Source of the DNA: CAWCDJ01 sp963836015
GTDB lineage: Bacteria; Acidobacteriota; Terriglobia; Bryobacterales; Bryobacteraceae
Assembly: GCA_963836015.1 (NCBI GenBank)
Contig: CAWIIF010000002.1
Location: 310,001 to 374,000, forward strand
Direction of reading: 5' to 3'
DNA: 64,000 bases
Positions 44,412 through 53,326 of the stretch are shown here, in pieces. The notes beneath the pieces were generated by a model that was not told the origin of the DNA, did not search any database, and worked only from the letters and a program-made list of their open reading frames with translations. Both the position numbers and the translations under genes were made by a program. Position 1 is the stretch's first letter. Each line of letters opens with the position of its first letter.

Positions 44412-45629
44412 TTAGCCAACACCGTGCCGCGGCAGACTCCGAAACCCGATGCGGCGGAAACCGGGCGCTTCGCACCATCCATGGAAGATCACTTCGTCGC
44501 CATCCTCGAGGAAGCGCCGCTCGCTGCCGTCCGGCAACTGAAGCGGCTCGGTGCCGCGCCACGTTAGTTCCAGCAGGCACCCGCGGCTCGATTTCTCAAC
44601 CCCGCTCACCGTCCCGCTGCCGATCAGGTCTCCCGGCCTCAGATTGCAGCCGTTCGAGGCGTGGTGCGCCACCATCTGCGCGAGGCTCCAGTACATCGAG
44701 GTGAAACTCCCGCGGCTGAGGCGAACCGGCTCGGTCATCCGCGCCGAACGAAGCCAAACTTCCAGCGTAATGTCGAAGCTCGACCGCTCCCCCTCCAGGT
44801 GCGGCAGGGGCTGCGGATCGGATGGCGCCCGCGGCTCCATCGGGCGGCGAAAAGGCTCGAGCGCATCCAGCGTTACGACCCACGGGGAGAGCGTGGTGGC
44901 GAAGCTCTTGGCCAGAAACGGCCCGAGCGGCTGATATTCCCAGGCTTGTATGTCCCGTGCCGACCAGTCGTTGAGCAGGCACACGCCCGCGATGTGGTCC
45001 TCCGCCCGGCCGATCGGGATAGTTTCGCCTAATTCGTTCCCTGGCCCCAGCAGCGCGCCGACTTCCAGCTCATAATCGAGCCGCCGGGTCGGAGCGTAGA
45101 CCGGAGGCCCGCCCGGGTTGTCGGCGATCTGTCCGCAGGGACGCCGCACGCCGGTTCCGCTGACCACTAGCGACGAGGCGCGCCCGTGGTACGCCACCGG
45201 CAGCCACTTGTAGTTCGGCAGCAGCGGGTTATCCGGGCGGAACATGCTCCCGACATTGGTGGCGTGGTGGATCGAGGCGTAGAAATCGGTGTAGTCGCCC
45301 ACCCGGCAGGGCAGCAGAAGCTCCGCTTCGGCCATCGGCGTCAGCAGCGTCTCCGCTCCGGTCGAATGTACCGACAAAAAGCGGCTGATCCGCTGCCTCA
45401 GCTGCGTTCTCTCCTCCCGGGTCATCGCCAGGAAATTCTCCATCGAGTCCGCTCCCAACGAGCTGACGTCAAGGATCTGGTCGCCGATCCCCACACCCAG
45501 GCGGGGAGCCTCTTCACGTGACCGCCGAAAAGTCGTAAACGGCAGATTCTGAACGGGAAACTCCGTGTCCAGCCGGTTCGCCGTCTCCACCCAGCTGGTC
45601 AGGCCGGGGTCGTGTGTGCGGTCCGTCAT
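44412..45629 (-). CDS. fahA: Fumarylacetoacetase
   Basis: FahA hydrolyses fumarylacetoacetate to fumarate and acetoacetate, the last step of tyrosine/homogentisate breakdown. The 405-residue enzyme shows the expected metal and substrate sites: DYTDFYASIHHATNVG at about 117-132, RLDYELEVGALLG, LNDWSARDIQAWEYQPLGPF and the late GTVSGVEKSSRG. The N-terminal small domain (FPVQNLPFTTFRR) matches the family. The start at 45629 overlaps the upstream gene's stop by 4 nt; the longer frame to 45752 lies inside that gene and is rejected. No other tyrosine-degradation gene is in the window. Confidence 0.95.
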   Translation of the reverse strand: MTDRTHDPGLTSWVETANRLDTEFPVQNLPFTTFRRSREEAPRLGVGIGDQILDVSSLGADSMENFLAMTREERTQLRQRISRFLSVHSTGAETLLTPMAEAELLLPCRVGDYTDFYASIHHATNVGSMFRPDNPLLPNYKWLPVAYHGRASSLVVSGTGVRRPCGQIADNPGGPPVYAPTRRLDYELEVGALLGPGNELGETIPIGRAEDHIAGVCLLNDWSARDIQAWEYQPLGPFLAKSFATTLSPWVVTLDALEPFRRPMEPRAPSDPQPLPHLEGERSSFDITLEVWLRSARMTEPVRLSRGSFTSMYWSLAQMVAHHASNGCNLRPGDLIGSGTVSGVEKSSRGCLLELTWRGTEPLQLPDGSERRFLEDGDEVIFHGWCEAPGFRRIGFRSLPRHGVG

Positions 45630-46393
45630 GGCAGTAACCCGAGATCCCGCAGGTCCGAGACAGGCTCTTCGAAGGAACAGGATCCGAAGCTGTGCGCGAA
45701 GTCCCGGCGTGCCGCCCGGATGTCGCCGGCTGAAACGATCCGCCCGCCCCATCGCAGGTCCTCTTCGCCGAATACGAACGCCTCCGGATCCCGCTCCTCC
45801 AGGATCTGGACAACGGCCTCCCGTTCCAGCCCCTTCCAGGCAAATGCGGCGGCGGTGAAGACGTTGAGAAACCCGTGAACATCCGCGCGGGGGCCGTCCC
45901 GCTCATACGTCAGCGGCTTCGTAGAGCGGACCGGGTGGTGCAATCCGGCGGTGGCCTTGAACGGCAGATGCTTCCCCGCGGCCTCCACCAGGAAATCCGC
46001 GACAACCTCCGCCGAGGGGATCTTGTCCGGAGTCAGGCCGCCGGTCCGGATTTTCGCGAACCCGCCCTCAATCGCGGCGGGAGGAGCCTCACAGTAGGTC
46101 GGAAGCGAGAGCCGTCGCGGCAGCGCCGTTTCGAGCGTCTCGATCTGCGGAGGCAGCGGTCCGGGCTCCTCCTCCACCAGCAGGCTGACGCGCCAGTTCT
46201 CCCCCAGCTCGACCTCCGGCAGCACCGAAGCCGGCAGCACGAGCCGGTTCAGAATCCAGTTTTCGGGCGAATGCAGGAAGCCGTTGTAGCGCTCGGCGAC
46301 GATCTTCAGCGGCAGGCGCGCCGGGGGGTAGAGGCCGGCATAATCGACGAGGCCCGCCAGCAGCGCGCGAAGCGAGCCGGAAATGCGTGGCAT
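45626..46393 (-). CDS. Conserved protein of unknown function coupled to fahA
   Basis: The 255-residue soluble protein contains segments that look like those of a conserved family: LRALLAGLVDYAGLYPPARL at the start, PFKATAGLHHPVR at about 144-156, VHGFLNVFTAAAFAW and the end HSFGSCSFEEPVSDL. The two invariant-looking His in GLHHP and the alternating helix/strand pattern suggest an enzyme, perhaps with a TIM-type barrel. I do not recognise the reaction. The ATGA overlap with fahA suggests it acts in the same pathway or complex. There is no signal peptide. Confidence 0.75.
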   Translation of the reverse strand: MPRISGSLRALLAGLVDYAGLYPPARLPLKIVAERYNGFLHSPENWILNRLVLPASVLPEVELGENWRVSLLVEEEPGPLPPQIETLETALPRRLSLPTYCEAPPAAIEGGFAKIRTGGLTPDKIPSAEVVADFLVEAAGKHLPFKATAGLHHPVRSTKPLTYERDGPRADVHGFLNVFTAAAFAWKGLEREAVVQILEERDPEAFVFGEEDLRWGGRIVSAGDIRAARRDFAHSFGSCSFEEPVSDLRDLGLLP

Positions 46394-46476
46394 TCGATTC
46401 CTATTCTAGCGTCGCAGGAAACCCGTCGTTCTACATCCGCCGGATCCGCTGCCGCATCCAAGGTCCAGTGGCAAAG

Positions 46477-46956
46477 ATGCATATCTTGATGCGCCAGCAG
46501 TGGATCCCCTGCCCCCAGGAACAGGTCTTCGAGTTTTTCTCCGACGTGCGGAACCTGGAGGCGATCACGCCGCCCTGGCTGAAGTTCCGCATTCTCAGCC
46601 CGATGCCCGTTCCGATGGCGGAGGGCGCGCACATCGAGTACCGGCTCTCGTGGCGGTTCGTAGGGCTGCGCTGGAAAACCGTGATCACGCACTGGAGCCC
46701 GCCGCACTTCTTCGTCGACCTGCAGCAAGCCGGGCCTTATGCGTATTGGGAGCACACTCACGCTTTCCGCGACGAAAACGGGGGCACCCGCATGTTCGAC
46801 ACTGTCCGCTACGAGCTGCCGTTGGGGATTTTGGGGCGCATGGCGCATTCCCTGAAGGTCCGGCGCGACCTGGAGCGGATCTTCGAATACCGCGCCGAGA
46901 AGATCGCCGCCTACTTCGAACAGCCGCAGGCCAGCCGGCACTCTCTGGGGAAATAA
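46477..46956 (+). CDS. SRPBCC (START-like) superfamily protein
   Basis: The 159-residue protein reads as a helix-grip fold. QQWIPCPQEQVFEFFSDVRN opens it, FRILSPMPVPMAEGAHIEYR and WKTVITHWSPPHFFVDLQQA form the central strands, and a long C-terminal helix (SLKVRRDLERIFEYRAEKIA) closes it. Such proteins bind lipids or other hydrophobic ligands. The ATG at 46477 begins at the first residue of the domain; the longer frame from 46387 overlaps the divergent gene's start. It is convergent with the desaturase gene 6 bp away. The ligand is unknown. Confidence 0.85.
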   Translation: MHILMRQQWIPCPQEQVFEFFSDVRNLEAITPPWLKFRILSPMPVPMAEGAHIEYRLSWRFVGLRWKTVITHWSPPHFFVDLQQAGPYAYWEHTHAFRDENGGTRMFDTVRYELPLGILGRMAHSLKVRRDLERIFEYRAEKIAAYFEQPQASRHSLGK

Positions 46957-46962
46957 GGCCGC

Positions 46963-47817
46963 TCAGGCGGCCTGGCGTTCGCTGATCCCGGAGTCCACAC
47001 TGGCGACCTGGATCGACTTCGCAACACCTACCGCCTTCAGCACCTTGATCAGGAGCCAGGAGGGGTCGAATTCGTACCAGGCCAGGCCGTGGCGCGCGGA
47101 AGTCGGGTGGGCGTGATGATTGTTGTGCCAGCCTTCCCCGAAGGAGATCAGCGCGACCCACCAGTTGTTGCGCGAATCGTCGCGGGTTGCGAAGCGGCGC
47201 CCGCCCCACATGTGCGTGGCGGAGTTCACCAGCCAGGTGGCATGCAGGCCGAATACGATGCGAAGACAGTTGCCCCACAGGACCATCGGCAGGCCGCCCG
47301 CCACGTAGAGAATCGCGGTCAGCGCCAGAATCGGAGTCCAGTGGTAGTTGTTCAGCCACACGTAAAACCGGTGCTTGGCGAGATCCGGCGCGTACTTCGA
47401 CATGATGCGCGTATTGTTGTGATTCGTCTCGCCGAACAGGATCCAGCCCATGTGCGCCCAGAAGGCTCCGTCGCGCGGCGAGTGCGGGTCGCCGGGCAGG
47501 TCGGAATTCTGATGGTGAACGCGGTGCACGGCCACCCAGAAAATGGGCCCGCCTTCGAGCGTCAGGGTCCCGCAAAGAGCGAAGAAGTACTCGACCAGCC
47601 GCGGCACCCGGTAGGAGCGGTGTGTGTGCAGACGATGGTATCCCATGCTGATGCCAAGACCGGTGGCAATGTAATACAGCACCACGGCAACCGCCAGGCG
47701 CTGCCAGCTAAAGCAAAAAAACGCTCCGATGGCGCCGATGTGGAGCACTACCAGCACCAGGGTGGTGAACCAGTTCATCCCTTCCCGGGTGGTATAAAAT
47801 TTCAAATCGTTCTGCAC
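46963..47817 (-). CDS. Acyl-CoA/acyl-lipid fatty-acid desaturase
   Basis: This 284-residue membrane enzyme introduces a cis double bond into fatty acyl chains, probably at delta-9, and so controls membrane fluidity. The di-iron histidine boxes are visible: HRLHTH (about 61-66), HRVHHQ (about 98-103) and GEGWHNNHHAHP (about 232-243), plus a NSATHMWG motif. Four hydrophobic helices are arranged in two pairs. It starts with GTG at 47817, preceded by AGGAG at 6 nt. The gene lies beside other membrane-lipid functions. A direct repeat lies in its upstream region. Confidence 0.93.
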   Translation of the reverse strand: MQNDLKFYTTREGMNWFTTLVLVVLHIGAIGAFFCFSWQRLAVAVVLYYIATGLGISMGYHRLHTHRSYRVPRLVEYFFALCGTLTLEGGPIFWVAVHRVHHQNSDLPGDPHSPRDGAFWAHMGWILFGETNHNNTRIMSKYAPDLAKHRFYVWLNNYHWTPILALTAILYVAGGLPMVLWGNCLRIVFGLHATWLVNSATHMWGGRRFATRDDSRNNWWVALISFGEGWHNNHHAHPTSARHGLAWYEFDPSWLLIKVLKAVGVAKSIQVASVDSGISERQAA

Positions 47818-47883
47818 TGAGTCTCCTGGACAAAATGGGTCCGCATTCCCAACTTAGCAAGGGAAACTCATTTCCTTATGTAA

Positions 47884-47906
47884 GACTTTCGTAATTTCGG
47901 ACTTTC
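47884..47906 (-). promoter_or_regulatory. Direct repeat upstream of the desaturase gene
   Basis: GACTTTC occurs at 47884-47890 and again at 47900-47906 (GAAAGTC in the leftward reading), 16 bp start to start. The repeat lies 67-89 bp upstream of the desaturase start. Direct repeats with about 1.5 helical turns between them can bind tandem regulators. I see no clear promoter hexamers nearby, and the pattern is short enough to arise by chance. Confidence 0.3.
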
Positions 47907-47919
47907 AGGAGGAGGGCGG

Positions 47920-48105
47920 CTACCCGTGGCCCAGGTACATGAGCCAGCCGATGCCGAATAGGGCGACCATAAACGATGCGAAGGTATAAATACCGTAATG
48001 CAGCCGGTCGCGGTCGGTCCGCTTCGTGACCACGCCCAGCACGATGGACGTGAACAGTGCAAACAGGAAAGAGGCCTCGAAGTGCGAGAGATTCATCTTA
48101 GGCAT
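47920..48105 (-). CDS. Small two-helix membrane protein
   Basis: The 61-residue product has two hydrophobic helices (FEASFLFALFTSIVLGVV and IYTFASFMVALFGIGWLMYL) joined by a charged hairpin TKRTDRDRLHYG. Such proteins are small inner-membrane hairpins. The start shares one base with the stop of the upstream membrane-protein gene (TGATG); a second ATG three codons in (MNLSHFEA) is possible. Translational coupling suggests it is a subunit or partner of the upstream protein. I do not recognise a family. Confidence 0.7.
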   Translation of the reverse strand: MPKMNLSHFEASFLFALFTSIVLGVVTKRTDRDRLHYGIYTFASFMVALFGIGWLMYLGHG

Positions 48106-48521
48106 CAGTCCTTCCTCCCAACGGCGATTTCGAACGCGTCCACCATGGCGAGCACGTTGAGCAGTCCGGCCGTCACCAGGAACTTGGTTCCGTAGTCGTG
48201 GACCGCGCCGGCCATGTCCGGCTGGGCATATCCAAGCCACTGGCTCAGCAGGTAGAGAATACCCGAGCACAGGTTGCCGATGAATCCGCCGGTGTTGATC
48301 AGGATCGTCAGCAGGTCGCCCGACGCAGGCTGGAACATCGCGCCCCGCATCATCAGCCCGCACAGAAACATCGTGGTGACCGACGCAAGCAGCAACAACC
48401 CGCGGCCATTGCGCTTCAGGAGAAAGTGGCCGCCGCCGGGAATCAGCCAGCCGAGCGCCACCGCCGGGGCCCAGGTGCCCAGCGGGGGCATCGGTTGCCT
48501 CTGTTCTTTTTCCTTCGCCAT
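48105..48521 (-). CDS. Small multi-pass membrane protein
   Basis: The 138-residue product has four hydrophobic segments (WAPAVALGWLIPGGGHFLLK, GLLLLASVTTMFLCGLMM, LLTILINTGGFIGNLCSGIL and FLVTAGLLNVLAMVDAFEIA). The GWLIPGGGHFLLKRNGRG turn recalls the Gly-rich entry of TM2-type proteins, and an uncharacterised Acidobacterial family has this arrangement, but I cannot confirm membership. The ATG at 48521 begins an acidic/basic stretch (AKEKEQRQ) before the first helix; the longer frame to 49097 overlaps the previous gene and is rejected. It is 44 bp downstream of the exported protein gene. Confidence 0.75.
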   Translation of the reverse strand: MAKEKEQRQPMPPLGTWAPAVALGWLIPGGGHFLLKRNGRGLLLLASVTTMFLCGLMMRGAMFQPASGDLLTILINTGGFIGNLCSGILYLLSQWLGYAQPDMAGAVHDYGTKFLVTAGLLNVLAMVDAFEIAVGRKD

Positions 48522-48565
48522 TTTCCTTTTGAGTTTAGCAGGATCGGGGCCGGGCCTGCCGCACG

Positions 48566-49186
48566 CTACGGATCGAGAATCCGTCCCCAGATCACCTGGT
48601 ACGCCTCCACCACGTCGTACACGTCCTTCCCCGCCTTCACGAACACCCGCATGTTGGGCTTGAGGCTGCCGGATTCCACTAGAGCGCCGTTCTGCAGGTA
48701 TCGCGTGTCCTTGCGCAAGGCAATGGACTGTTCCGAGCCATCGCGCAGGTGCAGGAAGATGCGGTCGGGAGTGATCCGGAAGACCACGCCCGCGTACGTG
48801 AGGTTTCCCGTCCGGACCGGCAGATCGTCGGCGGGGCGGCGGAGGGCCCGGTACCGTCCGGCGGAGAGCGGCCGCGCCGGCGGGGGCGTCTCCACTACGT
48901 GGACCGTGCGGGCATAGCGCAGCAGCGAATCCGGGACTTTGTCGGACAGCACCTCCAGCTTTTCGCCGGGTGTGAGGCGCTGCATATCGATCATCTGGCT
49001 CTCCCGCTCGACGTAGGTCTTGAGATCGAAATGGTAGCGGAGAACCTGGTTGTCGGCGGCCCGGATGCTGAATTCGCCCGGCGCCTTCGCGTCGCATTCC
49101 AGCAGGATACCGCGCACCAGGGCGGCGGGCGGCGTCTGCGCCGCGGCCGTCAACGCTCCCAGTAGAAGCAGCGCGAGACGCACCAT
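48566..49186 (-). CDS. Small exported protein of unknown function
   Basis: The 206-residue protein has a signal peptide (RLALLLLGALTAAAQ). The mature part is beta-rich with two related halves: VRGILLECDAKAPGEFSIRA and GVVFRITPDRIFLHLRDGSE each resemble the OB-like or DUF5666-type strands that precede a TPGEKLEVLSDK or KPNMRVFVKAGK turn. It is probably periplasmic. It follows the PAP2 gene by 9 bp, so cotranscription is likely. I cannot assign a ligand. Confidence 0.72.
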   Translation of the reverse strand: MVRLALLLLGALTAAAQTPPAALVRGILLECDAKAPGEFSIRAADNQVLRYHFDLKTYVERESQMIDMQRLTPGEKLEVLSDKVPDSLLRYARTVHVVETPPPARPLSAGRYRALRRPADDLPVRTGNLTYAGVVFRITPDRIFLHLRDGSEQSIALRKDTRYLQNGALVESGSLKPNMRVFVKAGKDVYDVVEAYQVIWGRILDP

Positions 49187-49195
49187 GCGCCCATC

Positions 49196-50104
49196 TTACT
49201 GGAAGCTCATCCCGAAATGCACGTGGTCGAGGACCTTCTGGGTGATGCTGCGCTTATGTTCCAGATCCGGATTGTGGCGTTTTGCATAGACGTAGTCGCC
49301 GATGAACCAGCCCATGGCGCCGCCCGCGACCACATCGCCGGGAAAGTGCTTGTTGGCGGCCAGGCGCGCGGCCTCCACTCCGCCCGCGTAACTGTAGGCC
49401 AGTATCTTGACCCACAGTTTGTCGTGGTACACGTGCGCGAAAACCGAGGCCAGCGCCATGGTATTGATCGCATGCCCGGAGGGGAAGCTCTTGCTCCACG
49501 GATTGCCGGGATGCGCCCAGAAATCGCCCTCCCCTTCGCCCTCGAAGGGCCGCTCGCGCTGTGTCACGGCCTTGATGGCGGTGTCCACGATGGTGGCGTT
49601 GATCAACGCTTCGAACGACAGCAAGCCGGCTTCCCGGAAGCGCTGGTTCTGGAAGTGGGTGCCGGCCAGGTAGAATCCGGCTGTCAGCGGGATCAGGGTG
49701 TACGCCGCCCCCAGTTGCGAGGCGGCATCGCCGAGGGTCACCAGCCGCTGAGTGTTCGGTGCTTCGACAGCAGTGTACTTGTCGGTGGCAATTAATGCGC
49801 CGGTCAGGCCCCCGAAGATGGGCCACCATTTGGCATTCTTTTTGGAGGTGTGGAAGGGACTGGTCCAGATTGCCTTCTGGTCCTCGAGCACGAATCTCCC
49901 CATGCGCCGGAAGGGATGAAAGTATCCTGTGGCGTCGTAGAAGTCCTTATTTTTGATCGCCGATTCTCCCGGCTTGACCCCCAGCACCGTGCGACCCGAT
50001 TTGGCCGCGGGCGGCGCTGTTCCACTGCGCGCCGCGGTGCCGGCTGGTGCCTGGGTCTGAGCGAACGCGGGCAACAATACCAATCCGAGTAACGCCAGCT
50101 TCAT
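49196..50104 (-). CDS. PAP2-family membrane/periplasmic phosphatase
   Basis: Type-2 phosphatidic-acid phosphatases remove phosphate from lipid phosphates or pyrophosphates. The 302-residue protein has a signal peptide (LALLGLVLLPAFAQ) and the three catalytic motifs in order: KAVTQRERP (about 163-171), SFPSGHAI (about 189-196) and ARLAANKHFPGDVVAGG (about 224-240), where the usual SR is AR. A hydrophobic helical core surrounds these. Possible substrates are phosphatidic acid or undecaprenyl pyrophosphate. It lies 43 bp downstream of ftsK on the same strand. Confidence 0.87.
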   Translation of the reverse strand: MKLALLGLVLLPAFAQTQAPAGTAARSGTAPPAAKSGRTVLGVKPGESAIKNKDFYDATGYFHPFRRMGRFVLEDQKAIWTSPFHTSKKNAKWWPIFGGLTGALIATDKYTAVEAPNTQRLVTLGDAASQLGAAYTLIPLTAGFYLAGTHFQNQRFREAGLLSFEALINATIVDTAIKAVTQRERPFEGEGEGDFWAHPGNPWSKSFPSGHAINTMALASVFAHVYHDKLWVKILAYSYAGGVEAARLAANKHFPGDVVAGGAMGWFIGDYVYAKRHNPDLEHKRSITQKVLDHVHFGMSFQ

Positions 50105-50147
50105 GTCCGAACTCCCTAGCGGGTTCGAATTAGCAATTGGATGACCG

Positions 50148-52499
50148 CTACTTGAGTTCGTTCTCTACTTCACGCAGCCAGTCCGGGCGTTTCAACACTT
50201 CGCGCGGCTTGCTGCCGTCCGGCGGTCCGATGATTCCGTCGCGCTGCATCATGTCGAGAATGCGGGCGGCGCGTCCATACCCGAGGCGCAGGTGCCGCTG
50301 CAGGGTGGAGGTCGAAGCCTTTCCCATCTGCAGCACCAGCCTCACGGCCTCTTCGTACATCGGGTCCTGCTCCTCGTTTCCAACCTCGGCATCCGCGGCC
50401 CCTTCCTCCTCGCTCGGCGGGGCGATCAGGAAAGACTGGTCGTACTCCGGCTTGGCCTGTTGTTTCCAGAAATCCACCACCCGGTTGATTTCGGACTCCG
50501 TAACGAACGCGCCGTGCAGGCGCGTGAGCCGCGACGAGCCGGGCGGCAGAAACAGCATGTCGCCCTTCCCCAGCAGGTGCTCGGCTCCCATGACGTCGAG
50601 AATCGTCCGGGAATCCACGCGGGTGGCTACGCGAAAACTGATGCGCGCGGGGAAATTCGCCTTGATGAGCCCGGTGATGACATCCACGCTGGGCCGCTGG
50701 GTGGCCAGCACCAGGTGCATGCCCACGGCGCGCGCCATCTGGGCCAGGCGCGTAACGCTCTCTTCGACGTTGCGGCCTTCGAGCATCATCAGGTCGGCCA
50801 GCTCGTCGATCAGGATAAGGATGTAAGGCAGCGGCCGTAGATCCTCGCGCGTAGCTTCGCCCTCCTCCTCGAACAGGCTGCGCGGCTCTTCCCGCATTTT
50901 CCGGACCTTCTTGTTGAACTGGTCGATATTGCGGACGCCGTATTCCGCCAGCAGGCGCAGGCGGCGCTCCATCTCAAGCACGGCGTTGCGCAGCGCGTTG
51001 GTGGCTTTCTTGGGGTCGATGATCACCGGCGTCAGGAGGTGCGGGATGCCCTCATACATGCCCAGCTCGACACGCTTGGGGTCCACCATGATCAGGCGGA
51101 CGTCGTCGGGCGTGGCCTTGTAGAGGATCGACATGATCATGGAGTTGATCATCACGCTCTTGCCCGATCCGGTGGAGCCGGCGATGAGCAGGTGCGGCAT
51201 CGTTTCGAGCGCCGAAACGCGAATGCGGCCGTTGATATCCTTGCCGAGCGGCAGAGTCAGGTGCGAGTGCGACTGCTGGAACTCGTCGGATTCGAGCATC
51301 TGGCGCAGCGCGATCAGCTCGCGGCGCGTGTTGGGGACTTCGATTCCCACGGTGGGCTTGCCGGGAATGCGCTCGATCAGGATCGATTCGGCCTGCAGCC
51401 CCAGGCACAGATCTTCGGTGAGGTTGGTGATGCGGCTATACTTGATTCCGGCTTCCGGCTTGAACTCGAACGTCGTGACCACCGGGCCGGGGTTGATCTG
51501 CACCACGTTGCCGAGTACGTTGAACTCTTCGAACTTGGCCTTGATGCGGGAGGCGGTTTCCTTCAGCTCCTGCTCGTCATACGGGTTGCGGCCGGGCACT
51601 TCGTTGAGCAGCTCCGTGGGAGGAAGCTCGAACAGCATGGGGGCAGGAGTCCGCGGGTCGGAGGCCGGAGCGGACACAGGCGCCGGCGCAGCTTCGAGAT
51701 CTGCGAGCTGGCAGATGGGGATCTCTTCGATGCTGGCGTACTCGGTACCTGGCTCGGGCTGCTGGGTTTGCGGAGTGTCGGCCCACGGCGGCGTGTCGCC
51801 GGCCAGCGGGCCCGGCGCCGGTGTGACGGCGACCTTCTCCTTTTCCTTCTTGCGCGGCTTGCGCATCGCGAGGGCCTGGCGCTCCATGGCCTTTTCGACG
51901 GCGCGCTGCCGCATCCGGGCCCGCCATTCGCTGAACGCCTGGGCCCGGCGCTCGTACCATGCGATCGGACCGGCGAACCACTCTCCAAGCTTCGAGAGTG
52001 TGAACGTGGAAACCAGGTAGATGGAAACGATCACCACGGTCAATGTCGCGAGGACGGCTCCGGCGACGTTCAGCGAATCGACCAGCCAGGTGGCCAGTTC
52101 GAGGCCGAAGATGCCGCCCAGCCGGACGCCGCCGCCGAACAGGCTCCAGGGAAGAAACGACAGGGCCGCGCAGAGACTGAACGTAAGCAGGAGCGAACCG
52201 AACATCTTCGCGCCTCCGGCCTCCAGGTCTTCCGAGCGAATCCACTTCCAGGCCAGCAGGAACGCCAGCAGAGGGAACAGAAAGGCGGTGGCGCCAAAAG
52301 CCTGGAAGAGCAGGTCGGAAAGATACGAGCCGGGATAGCCGACCAGGTTGAGGGGGCGCGATCCCGCAGCCGTGTCCCACGATGGATCCTGCGCGTGGTA
52401 CGACACCAGGCTCAACAGGATCACCAGGCCCATCGACAAGAGCAGAAAACCGGTGACTTCGTTCAGCCTTCTATGTTGCGTCGGGGATAAGAGCTTCAT
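50148..52499 (-). CDS. ftsK: DNA translocase FtsK/SpoIIIE
   Basis: FtsK pumps chromosomal DNA through the closing septum and promotes dimer resolution. The 783-residue protein has an N-terminal membrane domain with four helices (GFLLLSMGLVILLSLVSY, AFLFPLLAFLLAWKWI and two more before residue 190), and a Pro/Glu linker (about 230-320). The alpha/beta motor follows: NPGPVVTTFEFKPEAGIKYS, Walker A IAGSTGSGKSVMINSM (about 440-455), Walker B ILILIDELADLMM. The C-terminal winged-helix gamma domain (about 715-783, ASTSTLQRHLRLGYGRAARI) would read orienting DNA sequences. The ATG at 52499 shares one base with the uppP stop; the longer frame to 52937 lies inside uppP and is rejected. Confidence 0.96.
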   Translation of the reverse strand: MKLLSPTQHRRLNEVTGFLLLSMGLVILLSLVSYHAQDPSWDTAAGSRPLNLVGYPGSYLSDLLFQAFGATAFLFPLLAFLLAWKWIRSEDLEAGGAKMFGSLLLTFSLCAALSFLPWSLFGGGVRLGGIFGLELATWLVDSLNVAGAVLATLTVVIVSIYLVSTFTLSKLGEWFAGPIAWYERRAQAFSEWRARMRQRAVEKAMERQALAMRKPRKKEKEKVAVTPAPGPLAGDTPPWADTPQTQQPEPGTEYASIEEIPICQLADLEAAPAPVSAPASDPRTPAPMLFELPPTELLNEVPGRNPYDEQELKETASRIKAKFEEFNVLGNVVQINPGPVVTTFEFKPEAGIKYSRITNLTEDLCLGLQAESILIERIPGKPTVGIEVPNTRRELIALRQMLESDEFQQSHSHLTLPLGKDINGRIRVSALETMPHLLIAGSTGSGKSVMINSMIMSILYKATPDDVRLIMVDPKRVELGMYEGIPHLLTPVIIDPKKATNALRNAVLEMERRLRLLAEYGVRNIDQFNKKVRKMREEPRSLFEEEGEATREDLRPLPYILILIDELADLMMLEGRNVEESVTRLAQMARAVGMHLVLATQRPSVDVITGLIKANFPARISFRVATRVDSRTILDVMGAEHLLGKGDMLFLPPGSSRLTRLHGAFVTESEINRVVDFWKQQAKPEYDQSFLIAPPSEEEGAADAEVGNEEQDPMYEEAVRLVLQMGKASTSTLQRHLRLGYGRAARILDMMQRDGIIGPPDGSKPREVLKRPDWLREVENELK

Positions 52500-53326
52500 C
52501 ACGCTGGCCGGCGGATGAAAGCCAGAGCAAGCACTATTATGCCAAAAACTATGCGGTAATACACGAACGGCATCAGGCTGCTGCGACGCAAGTAACGCAG
52601 AAACCAGGCGATGACCGCGCATCCGGAGAGCGCGCTCACCGTGATCCCGACGGCGAACTGCGGCGTCAACAGCGTGTGCAAACCGCCGCCGTGTTTGTGA
52701 ATATCCCAAAGCGCCTTGGCGGCAGCGGCCGCGATCGCGGGTGTGGAGAGCAGAAAAGAAAACCGCGCCGCGGATTCCCGCGTGAGATTCCGGAACAGCC
52801 CGGTCGAGATCGTGATGCCGCTGCGCGAGCAGCCCGGAACCACCGCCAGGGCCTGTGAAATGCCGATCCACACGGAGTCGGCGAAGTTCACCGAACCGAG
52901 GTCGCGTTCGCGGCGTCCGCTGCGCTCGGCAACCCACATCAGAACTCCGATCACCACCAGCATCACGCCCATGACGAAGGGGTTCCGCCAGGTGCTTTCG
53001 GCCTGTTTGTTGAAGAGCAGTCCCACCGCTCCGATGGGTAGAGATCCGATGGCCAGCAGCCAGAGCAGCGCGCGGTTCTGCTCCAGTTCCTTGTCGCTGC
53101 CGACCGCAACCCCCAGGCCCTGTCCGACGATCTGCACCCAGTCCCGAAAGAAATACAGCAGCACGGCTACCAGCGTGCCGAGGTGCAGCATGATGTCGAA
53201 ATCCAGAGATTCGGTCTGCCAGCCCAACAGCCAGGACGAGAGATACAAATGGGCGGTGCTGCTGATCGGAAGGAACTCAGTGAAACCCTGGACAATCGCC
53301 AGGACGACGACCTGCACAATGGGCAT
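52499..53326 (-). CDS. uppP: Undecaprenyl-diphosphatase
   Basis: UppP recycles undecaprenyl pyrophosphate to the monophosphate lipid carrier of peptidoglycan synthesis and confers bacitracin tolerance. The 275-residue polytopic protein shows the two signature regions: AIVQGFTEFLPISSTAHLYL at about 10-29 and VVPGCSRSGITISTGLFRNL at about 162-181. Eight hydrophobic helices are predicted. It is the first gene of a run of same-strand envelope genes (ftsK, PAP2, exported and membrane proteins), coupled to ftsK by TGATG. No other cell-wall genes are in the window. Confidence 0.96.
   Translation of the reverse strand: MPIVQVVVLAIVQGFTEFLPISSTAHLYLSSWLLGWQTESLDFDIMLHLGTLVAVLLYFFRDWVQIVGQGLGVAVGSDKELEQNRALLWLLAIGSLPIGAVGLLFNKQAESTWRNPFVMGVMLVVIGVLMWVAERSGRRERDLGSVNFADSVWIGISQALAVVPGCSRSGITISTGLFRNLTRESAARFSFLLSTPAIAAAAAKALWDIHKHGGGLHTLLTPQFAVGITVSALSGCAVIAWFLRYLRRSSLMPFVYYRIVFGIIVLALAFIRRPA

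Noticed and set aside
52500..52937. Upstream extension of ftsK into uppP
   Set aside because: The region is coding for uppP in another frame, and the ftsK domain begins at the ATG at 52499.
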